DNA of 64,000 nt. Source: Microbacterium sp. NC79 (GTDB taxonomy: Bacteria; Actinomycetota; Actinomycetes; Actinomycetales; Microbacteriaceae). Below the pieces are notes generated by a model that was not told the DNA's origin, searched no databases, and was given only the letters and a program-made list of their open reading frames with translations. The position numbers and the translations under genes were made by a program. Positions 47,005-55,075 of the stretch are shown piece after piece. Location of the stretch: positions 1 through 64,000 of the forward strand of contig NZ_JAHQYI010000002.1 in NCBI RefSeq assembly GCF_019061125.1, in the 5' to 3' direction. The stretch's first letter is position 1, and each line of letters starts with the position of its first letter.

Positions 47005-47540
47005 CCTCCTCCCAGAATGAGGCTCGCCCGCCCGCTGCGCGCAAGCTGTCGTCGACGCGGCGGTGGCAGCTCACTGGTGGAGCGCTCCTGATCGCCGTGG
47101 TTGTCGTCCTGATTGATCAGGGAACGAAAGTGTGGGCCGAAGCGACCCTCACCGAGCGTGAGCGCATCCCGCTGATCGGTGACCTGCTGGGTTTGCAGCT
47201 CGCCTATAACCCGGGAGCGGCATTCTCGTTCGGCGAAGACTTCACCTGGGTGTTCGCGCTGCTCGCTGTCGCCGCTACCGTCACAGCGATCGTGTTCGCG
47301 TTCCGAGTTCAACGCCGGGGGTGGGCCATCGTCGTCGGTGCGCTCGGTGGAGCCGCAGCATCACACGCAGGCGACCGTCTCTTCCGAGATCCTGGATTCG
47401 CCCGCGGACATGTCGTGGACTTCCTCGCCTACGGAAACTGGTTCATCGGGAACATCGCCGACATCGTGATCTTCACCGCTGCTATCGCCGGAGCCCTCCT
47501 GGCGATCCGCAACGACACCGAACGAAAGAACGAAACGTAG
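47001..47540 (+). CDS. lspA: Signal peptidase II-like protein of the cad cassette
   Basis: The product is 179 residues with four membrane segments. DQGTKVWAEATL, YNPGAAFSFG, and GNIADIVIF match LspA. The catalytic aspartates are kept (SHAGDRLF and NIADI), but the usual Asn of the N-x-x-D-R motif is replaced by SHAGDR. LspA removes lipoprotein signal peptides. Extra lspA copies often travel with metal efflux operons, for reasons not understood. It overlaps cadD (ATGA) and ends 18 bases before the right end of unit A. Confidence 0.82.
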   Translation: MTSSQNEARPPAARKLSSTRRWQLTGGALLIAVVVVLIDQGTKVWAEATLTERERIPLIGDLLGLQLAYNPGAAFSFGEDFTWVFALLAVAATVTAIVFAFRVQRRGWAIVVGALGGAAASHAGDRLFRDPGFARGHVVDFLAYGNWFIGNIADIVIFTAAIAGALLAIRNDTERKNET

Positions 47541-47557
47541 ATCTCATCCAGGAGCAA

Positions 47558-47641
47558 TCTACAACTCCGATGAGAATCTACAACTCCAGTGAGACGTTCT
47601 ACAGGTACGTGAGATTTCTACAGATCCGGTGAGACTGGACA
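47558..47641 (+). repeat. Right end of unit A: four tandem 18-19 bp sites
   Basis: Sites start at 47558, 47577, 47598 and 47617 with the pattern TCTACA-x-x-TCC-x-GTGAGAC (for example TCTACAGATCCGGTGAGAC at 47617-47635), then TGGACA. Spacing is 19, 21, 19 bases, exactly as in the right end of unit B. This is the arrangement of TnsB-binding sites at a Tn7 right end. Confidence 0.8.
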
Positions 47642-47651
47642 ACCACATCGC

Positions 47652-47757
47652 TGTCCGATCTCACGAGACCTGTCATGAGATGAGACGAACGATCACCGGA
47701 ATCACGCGAAATCTCTAGCGCGACCCGCCGCTGATTTGTCTCACCCGAGTTGTCAGA
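47652..47757 (+). repeat. Left end of unit B
   Basis: TGTCCGATCTCACGAGACC is followed by GAGATGAGACGAACG about 20 bases on and GTCTCACCCGAGTTGTCAGA at 47738-47757. Layout and first 13 bases match the left end of unit A. Bases 47758-47809 hold nothing else recognisable. Confidence 0.7.
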
Positions 47758-47809
47758 ATCTGCGACGAAGCGTGTCTCGGTGTTTCGGTCAGGCGAGATC
47801 CGAGGCGTC

Positions 47810-48799
47810 CTACCCAGCCAAGATAGAGCAGAGGATCATCGCCTGTCGGATTGCGTTTCTGGCGTCGTCTGCGGTCACGACGATGCGCTGACCCACCTTC
47901 AGCGATGAGTAGTTCACGATTTGCAGATACTTCGTATCGACAAGCCCGCCGGCGTGCACGTGTGCGTGACGTGTTGCCCAAAGCTTCGTGAGGAGAACCC
48001 AGTCGACATCTGGGACGAGTCGCGGATCGATATCCAGGTGAGCGGAGTAGAGGTCGGCCAGGTCATCCAGCCTCTGAAAGACGTTGCCTTTTCCTTTTAG
48101 GATTTGACCCGCAGGTTCGACGCGGCGTTCGAACTCAGCCCGCGCCAATCGCTCAACGACGCCCACGACTCTGCTGAGCGTGTCGACTGCAATACGGTCG
48201 AACACTCCTTGCTCTCTCAAGGCGGCTCGTTGGGGGCCGGGAATGCTGTCGAGCGCGCTCAGCTTCGCGGCTTCCGCTCCCAGCGCATCGCGGGCGACCT
48301 CGCCTGCATCGAGAGCTCCGCTGGCGGGGCAGAACGAGTGCTCGCCAAAGACGGCATAGCGGATACCGCACGTCACGCACGTTCGCTCCCTGACAAGCTG
48401 CTCCTCGTCGATATCTGGGAGAGGCTGTGGATAGAAGGGCGTCGACCTGTAGGTGATCTTCACGAACTTGTTGCTTCGACCTGATCGTCCGAGACCTCCG
48501 AAGGCCTCGGATATGAGTTGCATCGCGGCGTCCTGGGCAACGCGCATCACGCGTTCTTGCTGCTGCGAGGTCACGAAGCTTGTGTGCTCCTCTTGATGTC
48601 CGCAGTACGGACAGGTCAGGATCAGATCGTCGGGAAGCGCCTTGTAGTCATCTAGATGCATCCTGAAGATCTGCTGGCACGCTGGGCACTCGCGTCCGAA
48701 GTAGCCGTGCTCGTCAGACGGTATAGAGACGCGAAACGTCTCATTCCCTGATTCATCACGTCCCTCATAGCTTGCGCCATCAGCGGTGCGAAAGGTCAT
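47810..48799 (-). CDS. Zinc-ribbon protein with HEPN-like C-terminus, unknown function
   Basis: The product is 329 residues. Two zinc-ribbon pairs are seen: ECPACQQIF with TCPYCGHQE (about 37-70) and TCVTCGIRY with HSFCP (about 140-160). The C-terminal third is helical, and TRHAHVHAGGLVDTKYL contains R277-x4-H282, the R-x4-6-H pattern of HEPN ribonuclease-like domains. I do not recognise the family. It is last in an operon with the ASCH and GNAT-PIN genes (45 bases between) and lies just inside the left end of unit B. Inference: an RNA-binding or RNA-cleaving part of that system. Confidence 0.7.
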   Translation of the reverse strand: MTFRTADGASYEGRDESGNETFRVSIPSDEHGYFGRECPACQQIFRMHLDDYKALPDDLILTCPYCGHQEEHTSFVTSQQQERVMRVAQDAAMQLISEAFGGLGRSGRSNKFVKITYRSTPFYPQPLPDIDEEQLVRERTCVTCGIRYAVFGEHSFCPASGALDAGEVARDALGAEAAKLSALDSIPGPQRAALREQGVFDRIAVDTLSRVVGVVERLARAEFERRVEPAGQILKGKGNVFQRLDDLADLYSAHLDIDPRLVPDVDWVLLTKLWATRHAHVHAGGLVDTKYLQIVNYSSLKVGQRIVVTADDARNAIRQAMILCSILAG

Positions 48800-48844
48800 A
48801 AGGGAAGTCTCTCAGCTTGCACCGACACTAGCCACGCACGCGTA

Positions 48845-49285
48845 CTAGGACGCCGGTAGGCTCTCTGCTCCGCTGGTCGCGATCAGAGCCACCTGATCCG
48901 CATCGAGATAGCGGAAGCTCTGAGGCGGCTCAAGGCCAAGGAGAGTCCGCAAGGACGCCAACGAGACAGGCCGTGCCCACGTTTGTGGGTCCTCCACTTC
49001 AAGCAGAGTGGAGGCTTCGGCGCCATCAAGGTACTTGCCGAGCGCGTCTTCGGCGATGCCGATCGCGTCGGAGTGCATCTCCCAGACGCGGTCGGAAGGA
49101 ACTGTGCTTGTTTGTTTGAGGCGCACAGTGCCCAGAACCGCTCTCTCGGGGGAGCTGGAGTACAGAACAACTGTGGTGCCGGGTGGCACCTCTGGGAATC
49201 GCCGTCGCACTTCGACGGTTTTTCGTCCTTCGAGAATCGCGCGCGCGTACCTTGGTTTCACTGAGATGAGCAGCGCCCTTTTCAT
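48845..49285 (-). CDS. ASCH (PUA-like) domain protein
   Basis: The product is 146 residues from MKRALLISVKPRYARAILEGRKTVEVRRRFP, the ASCH-type beginning. The ASCH/EVE/PUA fold binds RNA or modified bases. VKPRYARAILEG resembles IQPRYARELLGF in the C-terminal domain of the upstream protein, so the two genes carry related reading domains. The start overlaps the stop of that gene (ATGA), giving coupled translation. Confidence 0.8.
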   Translation of the reverse strand: MKRALLISVKPRYARAILEGRKTVEVRRRFPEVPPGTTVVLYSSSPERAVLGTVRLKQTSTVPSDRVWEMHSDAIGIAEDALGKYLDGAEASTLLEVEDPQTWARPVSLASLRTLLGLEPPQSFRYLDADQVALIATSGAESLPAS

Positions 49286-51306
49286 CTGGCTTCCCATCCT
49301 GGCTGCGTGCGGATGAGGTCGTCGAAAAGACCGGGAGCCCCGGTACGTGTTGTGAGTAGCGACGTCGTGGTTCCGTGCTTGCGGAGCAGCGCGTCGAACG
49401 AGCGCTTGCCGACGGGCTGGTCAAGCACCTGCGTGTCTTCGAACCTCAGCACAAGCACCTTTCCGTCAATCGCATGACCTTGGATCTCGCCTCGGTGCAG
49501 GACGCCGAGTGATCGATACTTCTCAGCCGCGTCCTGGACGTCCAGTACTTCAGCATCGAGTACGCGGGAGTGTGCCACCACAGCTCGGACGGCGCTAGTC
49601 TCTCGCGCCCTGGGATCTTTGGTCACGTACCAAAGCACGCGAGTCGGGATGTCCCAGTGTCTCATCTTCGGTGCAGCGAAGTAGACGAACTCGCGGGCGA
49701 GCCCCAGCGCAGGGCGTTCGCGCAGCTGGATCAGCGTGTCATTGAACCCGAGGAGCTCGCGCGCATACCGCGGTTGAATAGGCACGACGCGCACTGGAAC
49801 AGCTTTGTCGAGCACGATCTGGGGCCAGTTCTTTCGCTCGTAGTCAGCGACCGCGCCTGGGGTCTCTAGCGACTCAGTCTGGGCCGCGCGAGGGTGACGA
49901 CCTAGTTTCACCGCGAGGGGCGCCCCCTCGAAACCATCTGCGACCAGGGCGGCTCGAAGCACTTCATCGACCACGTCGTCGACGACCTCAACGGCCGTCG
50001 CGCCTCGTTCCAATGCCAACGCCCGAAGGTATCGTGTGAGCTGAAACGCGATGGTGCCGCCGAGTGATCCCCGCGCGACGCGGATCACCGCAACCGACAG
50101 CACGACACCGCGGACCTCGGCCGAGAGCAGGGCACGTTTCCGCCCTCGCTCGTCAACCAGCAGGTCGATCCTCGCACTAGCAGGTCTCGCAAGAACGGCA
50201 TGAAGCCGTTTCCGGAACTGCTTGCCTTTCTCGCCTTTGTGAACTTCGACGAACACCTCCTCGAGACCAGAGGATGATGCCGTCACTTCTTCCCAGCGAA
50301 GTCCGACCGACTCGAGTTGTCCTGAGCGGAACTCCGTTGGGGCGGACGGCGGAATGAATGTCCTAAGAAGATCAACTGGTCGGAGAACATCGATCGCGTA
50401 TTCTTCGCGTGACCAGCTCGCGGTCGCGGCGAGGAAGGTCTCGTCCCGCGTCACGAAGTAGTCAGCCCCGGCGAGGACCGCATCCGCCAGATGCTTGGCG
50501 TCGCTACGAAGGCTGCGGTCTCGTGCCGTGAGCTCGGTCGGCATTCTTCGGAGGATGTCCGACGCGAGGGACCGCATGCCGTCTTGCCGTCGCAAAGCAA
50601 CCAGTCCGCTGAGGTTGCGCTGTACGCGTTGCCGTTCGGACGCAGGCTCAAGATGGTTCACCTCAAACGACACCTCGGGCGAAACGGCGAGGTCAACGAC
50701 GTCAACTAGCCAGTCCGCCGCAAGTCCCTTGGATTCTTCACGATCCGGGCGATCCATCTGATCTGAGACGTACAGATCGATCACAACGTTCGAATCAAGG
50801 ACAGCGATCGGTCGAGATGACTCGTAAAGCGCACTCTCCAGCAGGTCGAACTGCCCGATCTTCCTCGTCCAAATCGTGAGCACCGAGCCCTTCGCCGCCC
50901 TGCCCGGGCGCTCACCCGTCGGCGCCATGTCAAGCGAATGCCAAAACCCATCGATCTCGTAGTCTGACCGGCAATGCGCCGTGATTAGTGCACGATCTGG
51001 ATTCGCCGTGATCGCTGCATCGACCATCCCCTTTGCAAGACCGGTACCGCGAGCAGCCTCTCCGACGCAGACGTGGACGAGCTTCAGAGTCTGCTGCCGA
51101 GGCGTGCTGTACAGCACATATCCCTGCACCGTGCCATCGACGCTGCCCACAATCAACCGCCCCCGGGACCGAGCCTCTTCGAACGCCGCATAGGGCAGAT
51201 GCCCCAGCGTGGAGCGATGATCTCGGTGCAGTTCCAGCACGCGAGAATACTCAGAATCGGCCTGCGAGCGGTCAGCGCTCCAGGCGAATATCTGAACCCG
51301 CGCCAT
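49282..51306 (-). CDS. GNAT-PIN-GNAT-ASCH multidomain protein, candidate RNA-targeting effector
   Basis: The product is 674 residues from MARVQIFAWSADRS. Domains in order: GNAT acetyltransferase (1-150, acetyl-CoA loop GEAARGTGLAKG with R86), PIN nuclease (165-320, acidic residues D171, E211, D269/D275, D282/D288), a GNAT-like domain (330-470, ARGSLGGTIAFQLTRYLRAL), and an ASCH/EVE-like domain (500-674). PIN domains cut RNA with Mg2+; GNAT domains can modify tRNA or proteins. An upstream start adds 15 residues, but TACCAT seven bases before 51306 and TTGACA further up suggest a leaderless message. It leads the three-gene operon. I know no named system with this arrangement. Confidence 0.75.
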   Translation of the reverse strand: MARVQIFAWSADRSQADSEYSRVLELHRDHRSTLGHLPYAAFEEARSRGRLIVGSVDGTVQGYVLYSTPRQQTLKLVHVCVGEAARGTGLAKGMVDAAITANPDRALITAHCRSDYEIDGFWHSLDMAPTGERPGRAAKGSVLTIWTRKIGQFDLLESALYESSRPIAVLDSNVVIDLYVSDQMDRPDREESKGLAADWLVDVVDLAVSPEVSFEVNHLEPASERQRVQRNLSGLVALRRQDGMRSLASDILRRMPTELTARDRSLRSDAKHLADAVLAGADYFVTRDETFLAATASWSREEYAIDVLRPVDLLRTFIPPSAPTEFRSGQLESVGLRWEEVTASSSGLEEVFVEVHKGEKGKQFRKRLHAVLARPASARIDLLVDERGRKRALLSAEVRGVVLSVAVIRVARGSLGGTIAFQLTRYLRALALERGATAVEVVDDVVDEVLRAALVADGFEGAPLAVKLGRHPRAAQTESLETPGAVADYERKNWPQIVLDKAVPVRVVPIQPRYARELLGFNDTLIQLRERPALGLAREFVYFAAPKMRHWDIPTRVLWYVTKDPRARETSAVRAVVAHSRVLDAEVLDVQDAAEKYRSLGVLHRGEIQGHAIDGKVLVLRFEDTQVLDQPVGKRSFDALLRKHGTTTSLLTTRTGAPGLFDDLIRTQPGWEAR

Positions 51307-51381
51307 AGCGCCTATGGTAGGGGCTAGTTGTGAAGGCTCTGTCAACGCCACAGCCCGGTATCGCAGCAGCCCCCTCTACCG

Positions 51382-51696
51382 TCACGATCGGTTGAGGGTA
51401 TGCCCGAACACTGTTTCTGGCGAGAGGGCGTTCGGATCCCGGCGGTAGCGCGCGAGGATGTGGACGAATGAGCGTTCGTCGCGGCGACCGACCCCACTCA
51501 GGATCGCCGCCTCCGCGGCCTGCTGATCGACTGGTTCGTAGGTCATCGTGTGGTCGAAGTAGAAGTCCTCGTAGAGCCCGGCGTTGAGATGGAACTTTCC
51601 AGTATTTTGCACGTGCGTGTACAGGCGCTTCTGGTCACTCTCGAACGCAACCCAGACAGGCACGCCATCAGGGGTCCTCACGAGGTAGAGATTCAT
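51382..51696 (-). CDS. Small protein of unknown function
   Basis: The product is 104 residues, MNLYLVRTPDGVPVWVAFES onward. It has mixed alpha/beta composition without membrane segments or cysteine motifs. GGGAGG eight bases upstream fits this ATG better than an ATG six bases earlier. It precedes the GNAT-PIN operon on the same strand, 75 bases away, but has its own ribosome site. I do not recognise a family; a role with the neighbouring operon is only possible. Confidence 0.6.
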   Translation of the reverse strand: MNLYLVRTPDGVPVWVAFESDQKRLYTHVQNTGKFHLNAGLYEDFYFDHTMTYEPVDQQAAEAAILSGVGRRDERSFVHILARYRRDPNALSPETVFGHTLNRS

Positions 51697-51912
51697 AGTC
51701 ATCGCCTCCCGTTTACATCTTGCGCCATTCGGGGCACGTGCAGGCGGTCGTCCGAGCAATGGATCGACGCGGATTGAGCTGTCCGCAGCGGTGTCGTGAG
51801 CATCGCGCTCGGCGTATGAGTGACCAGCTTGAGCTCACGATCACAACCTGGGAGGCTTCGCTCTGAAACGTCGCCGCCCGGGGCGCACGATGACCCGAAG
51901 GAGACGACAGAA

Positions 51913-52437
51913 GTGCCATCGTCAGCCAACCAATCCCAACGGGGGCTTCTCGTCCTCGACGTCGACGGAACTGTCTCTCGGATCTTCCGTGAAGAAGAGC
52001 ACAGCCTGCATCAGAACGAGTCGGGATGGCGTTCGTGGATGAGCGTTGATGATGACGTGGTCGATGCACTCGACAGCCTCGTCGAGAGTTCTCAGATTGA
52101 CGTTGCGTGGCTGACGACATGGCCTCACGATCAAGTCGCTTGGCTCGTGCACGAACCTCTTCGCGGCAAGCTTTCGGGCCCTTACGTGCCCTGGCAGAAC
52201 TGGCCGAAGCAGGGCTGGCGATTGCAGAGTTTGATTTCATACGTACGCGAGGTGAAACCCTCGGTCGTGGCCTGGGCGGATGATCGTGCCCCAGAAGACG
52301 CTGCACGACGGCTGACTGGAATGACAGAGGTTCCTTCGTTCGTCGTGCGGCCCAACAAGTTCGTGGGTCTCACGCTCGAGAACGTCGACAAGATCGCAAC
52401 TGCGCTCGACCGCTTCGATGATCCTGGCCGTGCTTGA
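51913..52437 (+). CDS. HAD-like phosphatase of the RNA-repair (HAD_SAK) type
   Basis: The product is 174 residues from GTG. LLVLDVDGTVSRI holds the nucleophile Asp and the second Asp; VAWLTTWPHD and VVAWADDRAPED are the later HAD motifs. The pattern matches HAD domains described in Swiss-army-knife RNA repair proteins, which may remove 3' phosphates from cut RNA; many stand-alone members have unknown roles. GAAGGAG nine bases before 51913 supports the start; a longer frame to 51820 lacks one. It is divergent from the small protein and GNAT-PIN operon. 51697-51912 holds only their upstream regions. Confidence 0.72.
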   Translation: MPSSANQSQRGLLVLDVDGTVSRIFREEEHSLHQNESGWRSWMSVDDDVVDALDSLVESSQIDVAWLTTWPHDQVAWLVHEPLRGKLSGPYVPWQNWPKQGWRLQSLISYVREVKPSVVAWADDRAPEDAARRLTGMTEVPSFVVRPNKFVGLTLENVDKIATALDRFDDPGRA

Positions 52438-52487
52438 GAAATCCTCACCATCCGAGCCGGCCACTTCCGAGCTCAGGTCAACCTGGG

Positions 52488-52862
52488 CTAAGGCAGTGGC
52501 GTTCCCGATGACAGGTGACTGAGCAATCCCACGAACTCGTCGGCCATTGCGAGTTGTTCGGTGAGCTTCTCTCGTCGAATCCGTGCACCCTCTCTGATGT
52601 CGTCGAGACGGGCACGTAGAGGAGCGCTGGCCGGAGTCACGGCCAGGGCATCGACGACGTCCAGTAGCTCGCGCATCTCGTCGAGGGTGTACCCGAGAGG
52701 CTTCATCCTACGAATGAGCAGCAGTCGTTCGACATCCTTCTCCGTGTAGAGCCGGAAATTTCCTTCGGTGCGCGCGGATGGCGCGACGAGGCCGGCATCT
52801 TCCCAGTGCCGGAGGGTACGGAGAGACAGGGATGTACGTTCGGTGACCTCACCGATGCGCAT
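52488..52862 (-). CDS. MerR family regulator
   Basis: The product is 124 residues from MRIGEVTERTSLSLRTLRHWEDAGLVAPS, a MerR winged helix, followed by the dimer helix (DDIREGARIRREKLTEQLAMADEF). No metal-binding cysteines are seen, so the signal is unlikely to be a soft metal. A TTG start six codons upstream is possible. It is divergent from the SulP gene and the intergenic dyad is probably its operator. Confidence 0.83.
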   Translation of the reverse strand: MRIGEVTERTSLSLRTLRHWEDAGLVAPSARTEGNFRLYTEKDVERLLLIRRMKPLGYTLDEMRELLDVVDALAVTPASAPLRARLDDIREGARIRREKLTEQLAMADEFVGLLSHLSSGTPLP

Positions 52863-52904
52863 GGTTTCGTCGTTGCCCAACGGCCACCTTCAATCGATTT
52901 CCTC

Positions 52905-52931
52905 GCAACACTCACGTTACGTTAGAGTTGC
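52905..52931. promoter_or_regulatory. Probable MerR operator
   Basis: GCAACACTC and GAGTTGC form an imperfect dyad around ACGTTACGTTA, about 40 bases before merR and 126 before sulP. The ACGTTACGT-type centre between AC-rich arms is common at MerR sites that span a 19-base promoter spacer. Confidence 0.5.
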
Positions 52932-53056
52932 ACGCGGCGCGGTTCTCGCGCCGCCACCCCTCATCTTCTCGCGTCGGCCTGACCGACGCCTGCGCACCGC
53001 TGCGCTCCCATTCGTTTCCCGCGCTCTCACGAGAGAGCCCAACACTCGGAGGGCAC

Positions 53057-54574
53057 ATGACTGCCGTCACCCCCACCCGCGACTCTGCCTCGCGGTATCG
53101 CATCGAACCCACCGTCATGCAGGCGCTGCGCAGCCCGCGCCTGCTCACGCGCGAAGTACTCGCCGGCCTCGTCGTCGCACTCGCCTTGATTCCGGAGGCG
53201 ATCGCGTTCTCGATCATCGCTGGCGTCGACCCGCGCGTCGGCCTGTTCTCATCCTTCATCATGGCGGTCGCGATCGCGTTCCTCGGCGGCCGCCCCGCGA
53301 TGATCACCGCAGCGACCGGCGCGATCGCGCTCGTCATCGCGCCGGTCGCCCGCGAGTACGGCATGGACTACTTCATCGCCACTGTTCTTCTCGGCGGGCT
53401 CATCCAGATCATCCTCGCCCTCCTCGGCGTCGCCAAGCTGATGCGCTTCATCCCGCGATCGGTGATGGTCGGGTTCGTGAACGCCCTGGCGATCCTGATC
53501 TTCACGTCCCAACTTCCCCAGCTCTTCGACGTGCCCTGGCTGGTCTACCCGCTCGTGGCAGTCGGACTCCTGGTGATGTTCCTCATGCCGCGCATCACGA
53601 AGGTCGTCCCGGCGCCGCTCGTCGCGATCGTGCTGCTCACCGCTGCCGTCGTCGTCTTCGCCTGGAACGTCCCAAACGTGGGTGACCAGGGCGAGCTCCC
53701 CCAGAGCCTGCCCGAGCTGTTCATTCCGAACGTGGCGCTGAACCTGGATACTCTGCAGATCATCGCACCCTACGCTCTCGCCATGGCCGTCGTCGGCCTT
53801 CTCGAGTCGCTCATGACCGCGAAGCTCGTCGACGACATCACCGACACCCACTCGCGCAAGACCCGCGAGGCCCTCGGGCAAGGGGCCGCGAACATTCTCT
53901 CGGGAGCGTTCGGCGGCATGGGCGGTTGCGCGATGATCGGCCAGACCATGATCAACGTCAAGGCCTCCGGCGCACGCACCCGCATTTCAACCTTCCTCGC
54001 CGGAGTCTTCCTGCTCGTGCTTATCCTCGCTCTCGGCGACGTGGTGGCGATCATCCCCATGGCGGCGCTTGTTGCTGTCATGGTCGTCGTCTCGATCGCC
54101 ACGTTTGACTGGCACAGCATCCGTTGGGGAACTCTCAAGCGGATGCCCAAGAGCGAGACCGCCGTGATGCTCATCACCGTCATTGCGACCGTCTGGACGC
54201 ACAATCTCGCGGTCGGCGTCATCCTCGGTGTGATCGCTGCGATGATCATGTTCGCGCGTCGCGTCGCTCACTTCGTGAGCGTCACCCGACTGCTCAGTGA
54301 GGATGGTGCCACAGCGCACTACGCCGTCGACGGAGAACTGTTCTTCGCCTCCAGCAACGACCTCACCACGCAATTCGAGTACGCCGAGGACCCTGCCACC
54401 GTGGTCATCGACATGAGCCGATCTCACGTCTGGGATGCCTCCACGGTTGCTGCCCTCGATGCGATCGTCACCAAGTACGAACACCACGGGAAAAACGTCA
54501 CCATCGAAGGCCTGAATGACACCGCGGCAGCCTTCCACGGCCGCCTCACCGGCAATCTCGGCGCCGGGCATTGA
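53057..54574 (+). CDS. SulP family anion transporter
   Basis: The product is 505 residues from MTAVTPTRDSASRYR, with GGAGG four bases before the start. About 11-13 membrane segments precede a C-terminal STAS domain (about 420-505, TVVIDMSRSHVWDASTVAALDAIV). GGMGGCAMIGQTMINVKASGARTRIS is the conserved SulP segment. Members carry sulfate, bicarbonate or other anions. In this setting it may accompany metalloid resistance, but substrate evidence is lacking. It is controlled presumably by the divergent MerR. Confidence 0.9.
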   Translation: MTAVTPTRDSASRYRIEPTVMQALRSPRLLTREVLAGLVVALALIPEAIAFSIIAGVDPRVGLFSSFIMAVAIAFLGGRPAMITAATGAIALVIAPVAREYGMDYFIATVLLGGLIQIILALLGVAKLMRFIPRSVMVGFVNALAILIFTSQLPQLFDVPWLVYPLVAVGLLVMFLMPRITKVVPAPLVAIVLLTAAVVVFAWNVPNVGDQGELPQSLPELFIPNVALNLDTLQIIAPYALAMAVVGLLESLMTAKLVDDITDTHSRKTREALGQGAANILSGAFGGMGGCAMIGQTMINVKASGARTRISTFLAGVFLLVLILALGDVVAIIPMAALVAVMVVVSIATFDWHSIRWGTLKRMPKSETAVMLITVIATVWTHNLAVGVILGVIAAMIMFARRVAHFVSVTRLLSEDGATAHYAVDGELFFASSNDLTTQFEYAEDPATVVIDMSRSHVWDASTVAALDAIVTKYEHHGKNVTIEGLNDTAAAFHGRLTGNLGAGH

Positions 54575-54642
54575 GCCCCTGAAGCGAGAGAGGGAGGGGG
54601 CTGCCACGCGGCGACCCCCTCTCCGGCAGGCACCGGTCTGAT

Positions 54643-55050
54643 TCAGATCAGTTCGCTCACCAGCTGTTCGATGCGCGCACGGATGTCATCACGAATGGGA
54701 CGCACGGCGTCGATTCCCTGTCCGGCCGGGTCGTCGAGCTTCCAGTCCTCGTAGCGCTTGCCGGGGAAGAACGGGCAGGCATCGCCGCATCCCATGGTGA
54801 TGACGACGTCGGATGCCTGCACGGCTTCTGTCGTGAGCACTTTGGGTTGCTCTGCGGTGATGTCGATTCCGAGTTCATTCATTGCCTCGACGGCAATCGG
54901 GTTGATCTGGTCGGCGGGCATGGAGCCGGCTGAGCGGACTTCGATGCGGTCGCCGGCGATGTCGCGGAGGAACCCTGCAGCCATCTGAGAGCGGCCGGCG
55001 TTGTGTACACAGACGAAGAGGACGGAGGGCGTGGTGGTCGAGTCAGTCAT
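54643..55050 (-). CDS. arsC: Arsenate reductase, low-Mr phosphatase type (island copy)
   Basis: The product is 135 residues. P-loop VLFVCVHNAGRSQMA and CGDACPFF are the same as in the core copy, and overall the two are close paralogues. It reduces arsenate with electrons from thioredoxin, and trxA/trxB lie in the same operon. It starts 25 bases after the arsR-arsC fusion stop. It is the final gene of trxB, trxA, acr3, arsR-arsC, arsC. Confidence 0.9.
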   Translation of the reverse strand: MTDSTTTPSVLFVCVHNAGRSQMAAGFLRDIAGDRIEVRSAGSMPADQINPIAVEAMNELGIDITAEQPKVLTTEAVQASDVVITMGCGDACPFFPGKRYEDWKLDDPAGQGIDAVRPIRDDIRARIEQLVSELI

Positions 55051-55075
55051 GGTGGCTCCTGGTGAGAGGGGTTGG

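Larger units (their letters stand above)
43968..47641 (+). mobile_element. Tn7-like unit A with cadmium resistance cargo
   Basis: It starts with TGTCCGATCTCAC (43968) and ends with GTGAGACTGGACA (47629-47641), an inverted terminal match. The left end has two widely spaced transposase-type sites and the right end four adjoining ones, the asymmetry known for Tn7 ends. It carries cmtR, cadA, cadD and lspA and no transposition gene, so it would need TnsAB supplied in trans. Flanking five-base sequences (CATAA and ACCAC) do not form a target duplication. Confidence 0.72.

Noticed and set aside
47558..47641. CRISPR-like array
   Set aside because: The four repeats adjoin with no spacers of constant length and have no cas genes; the match to the other right end shows transposon sites.
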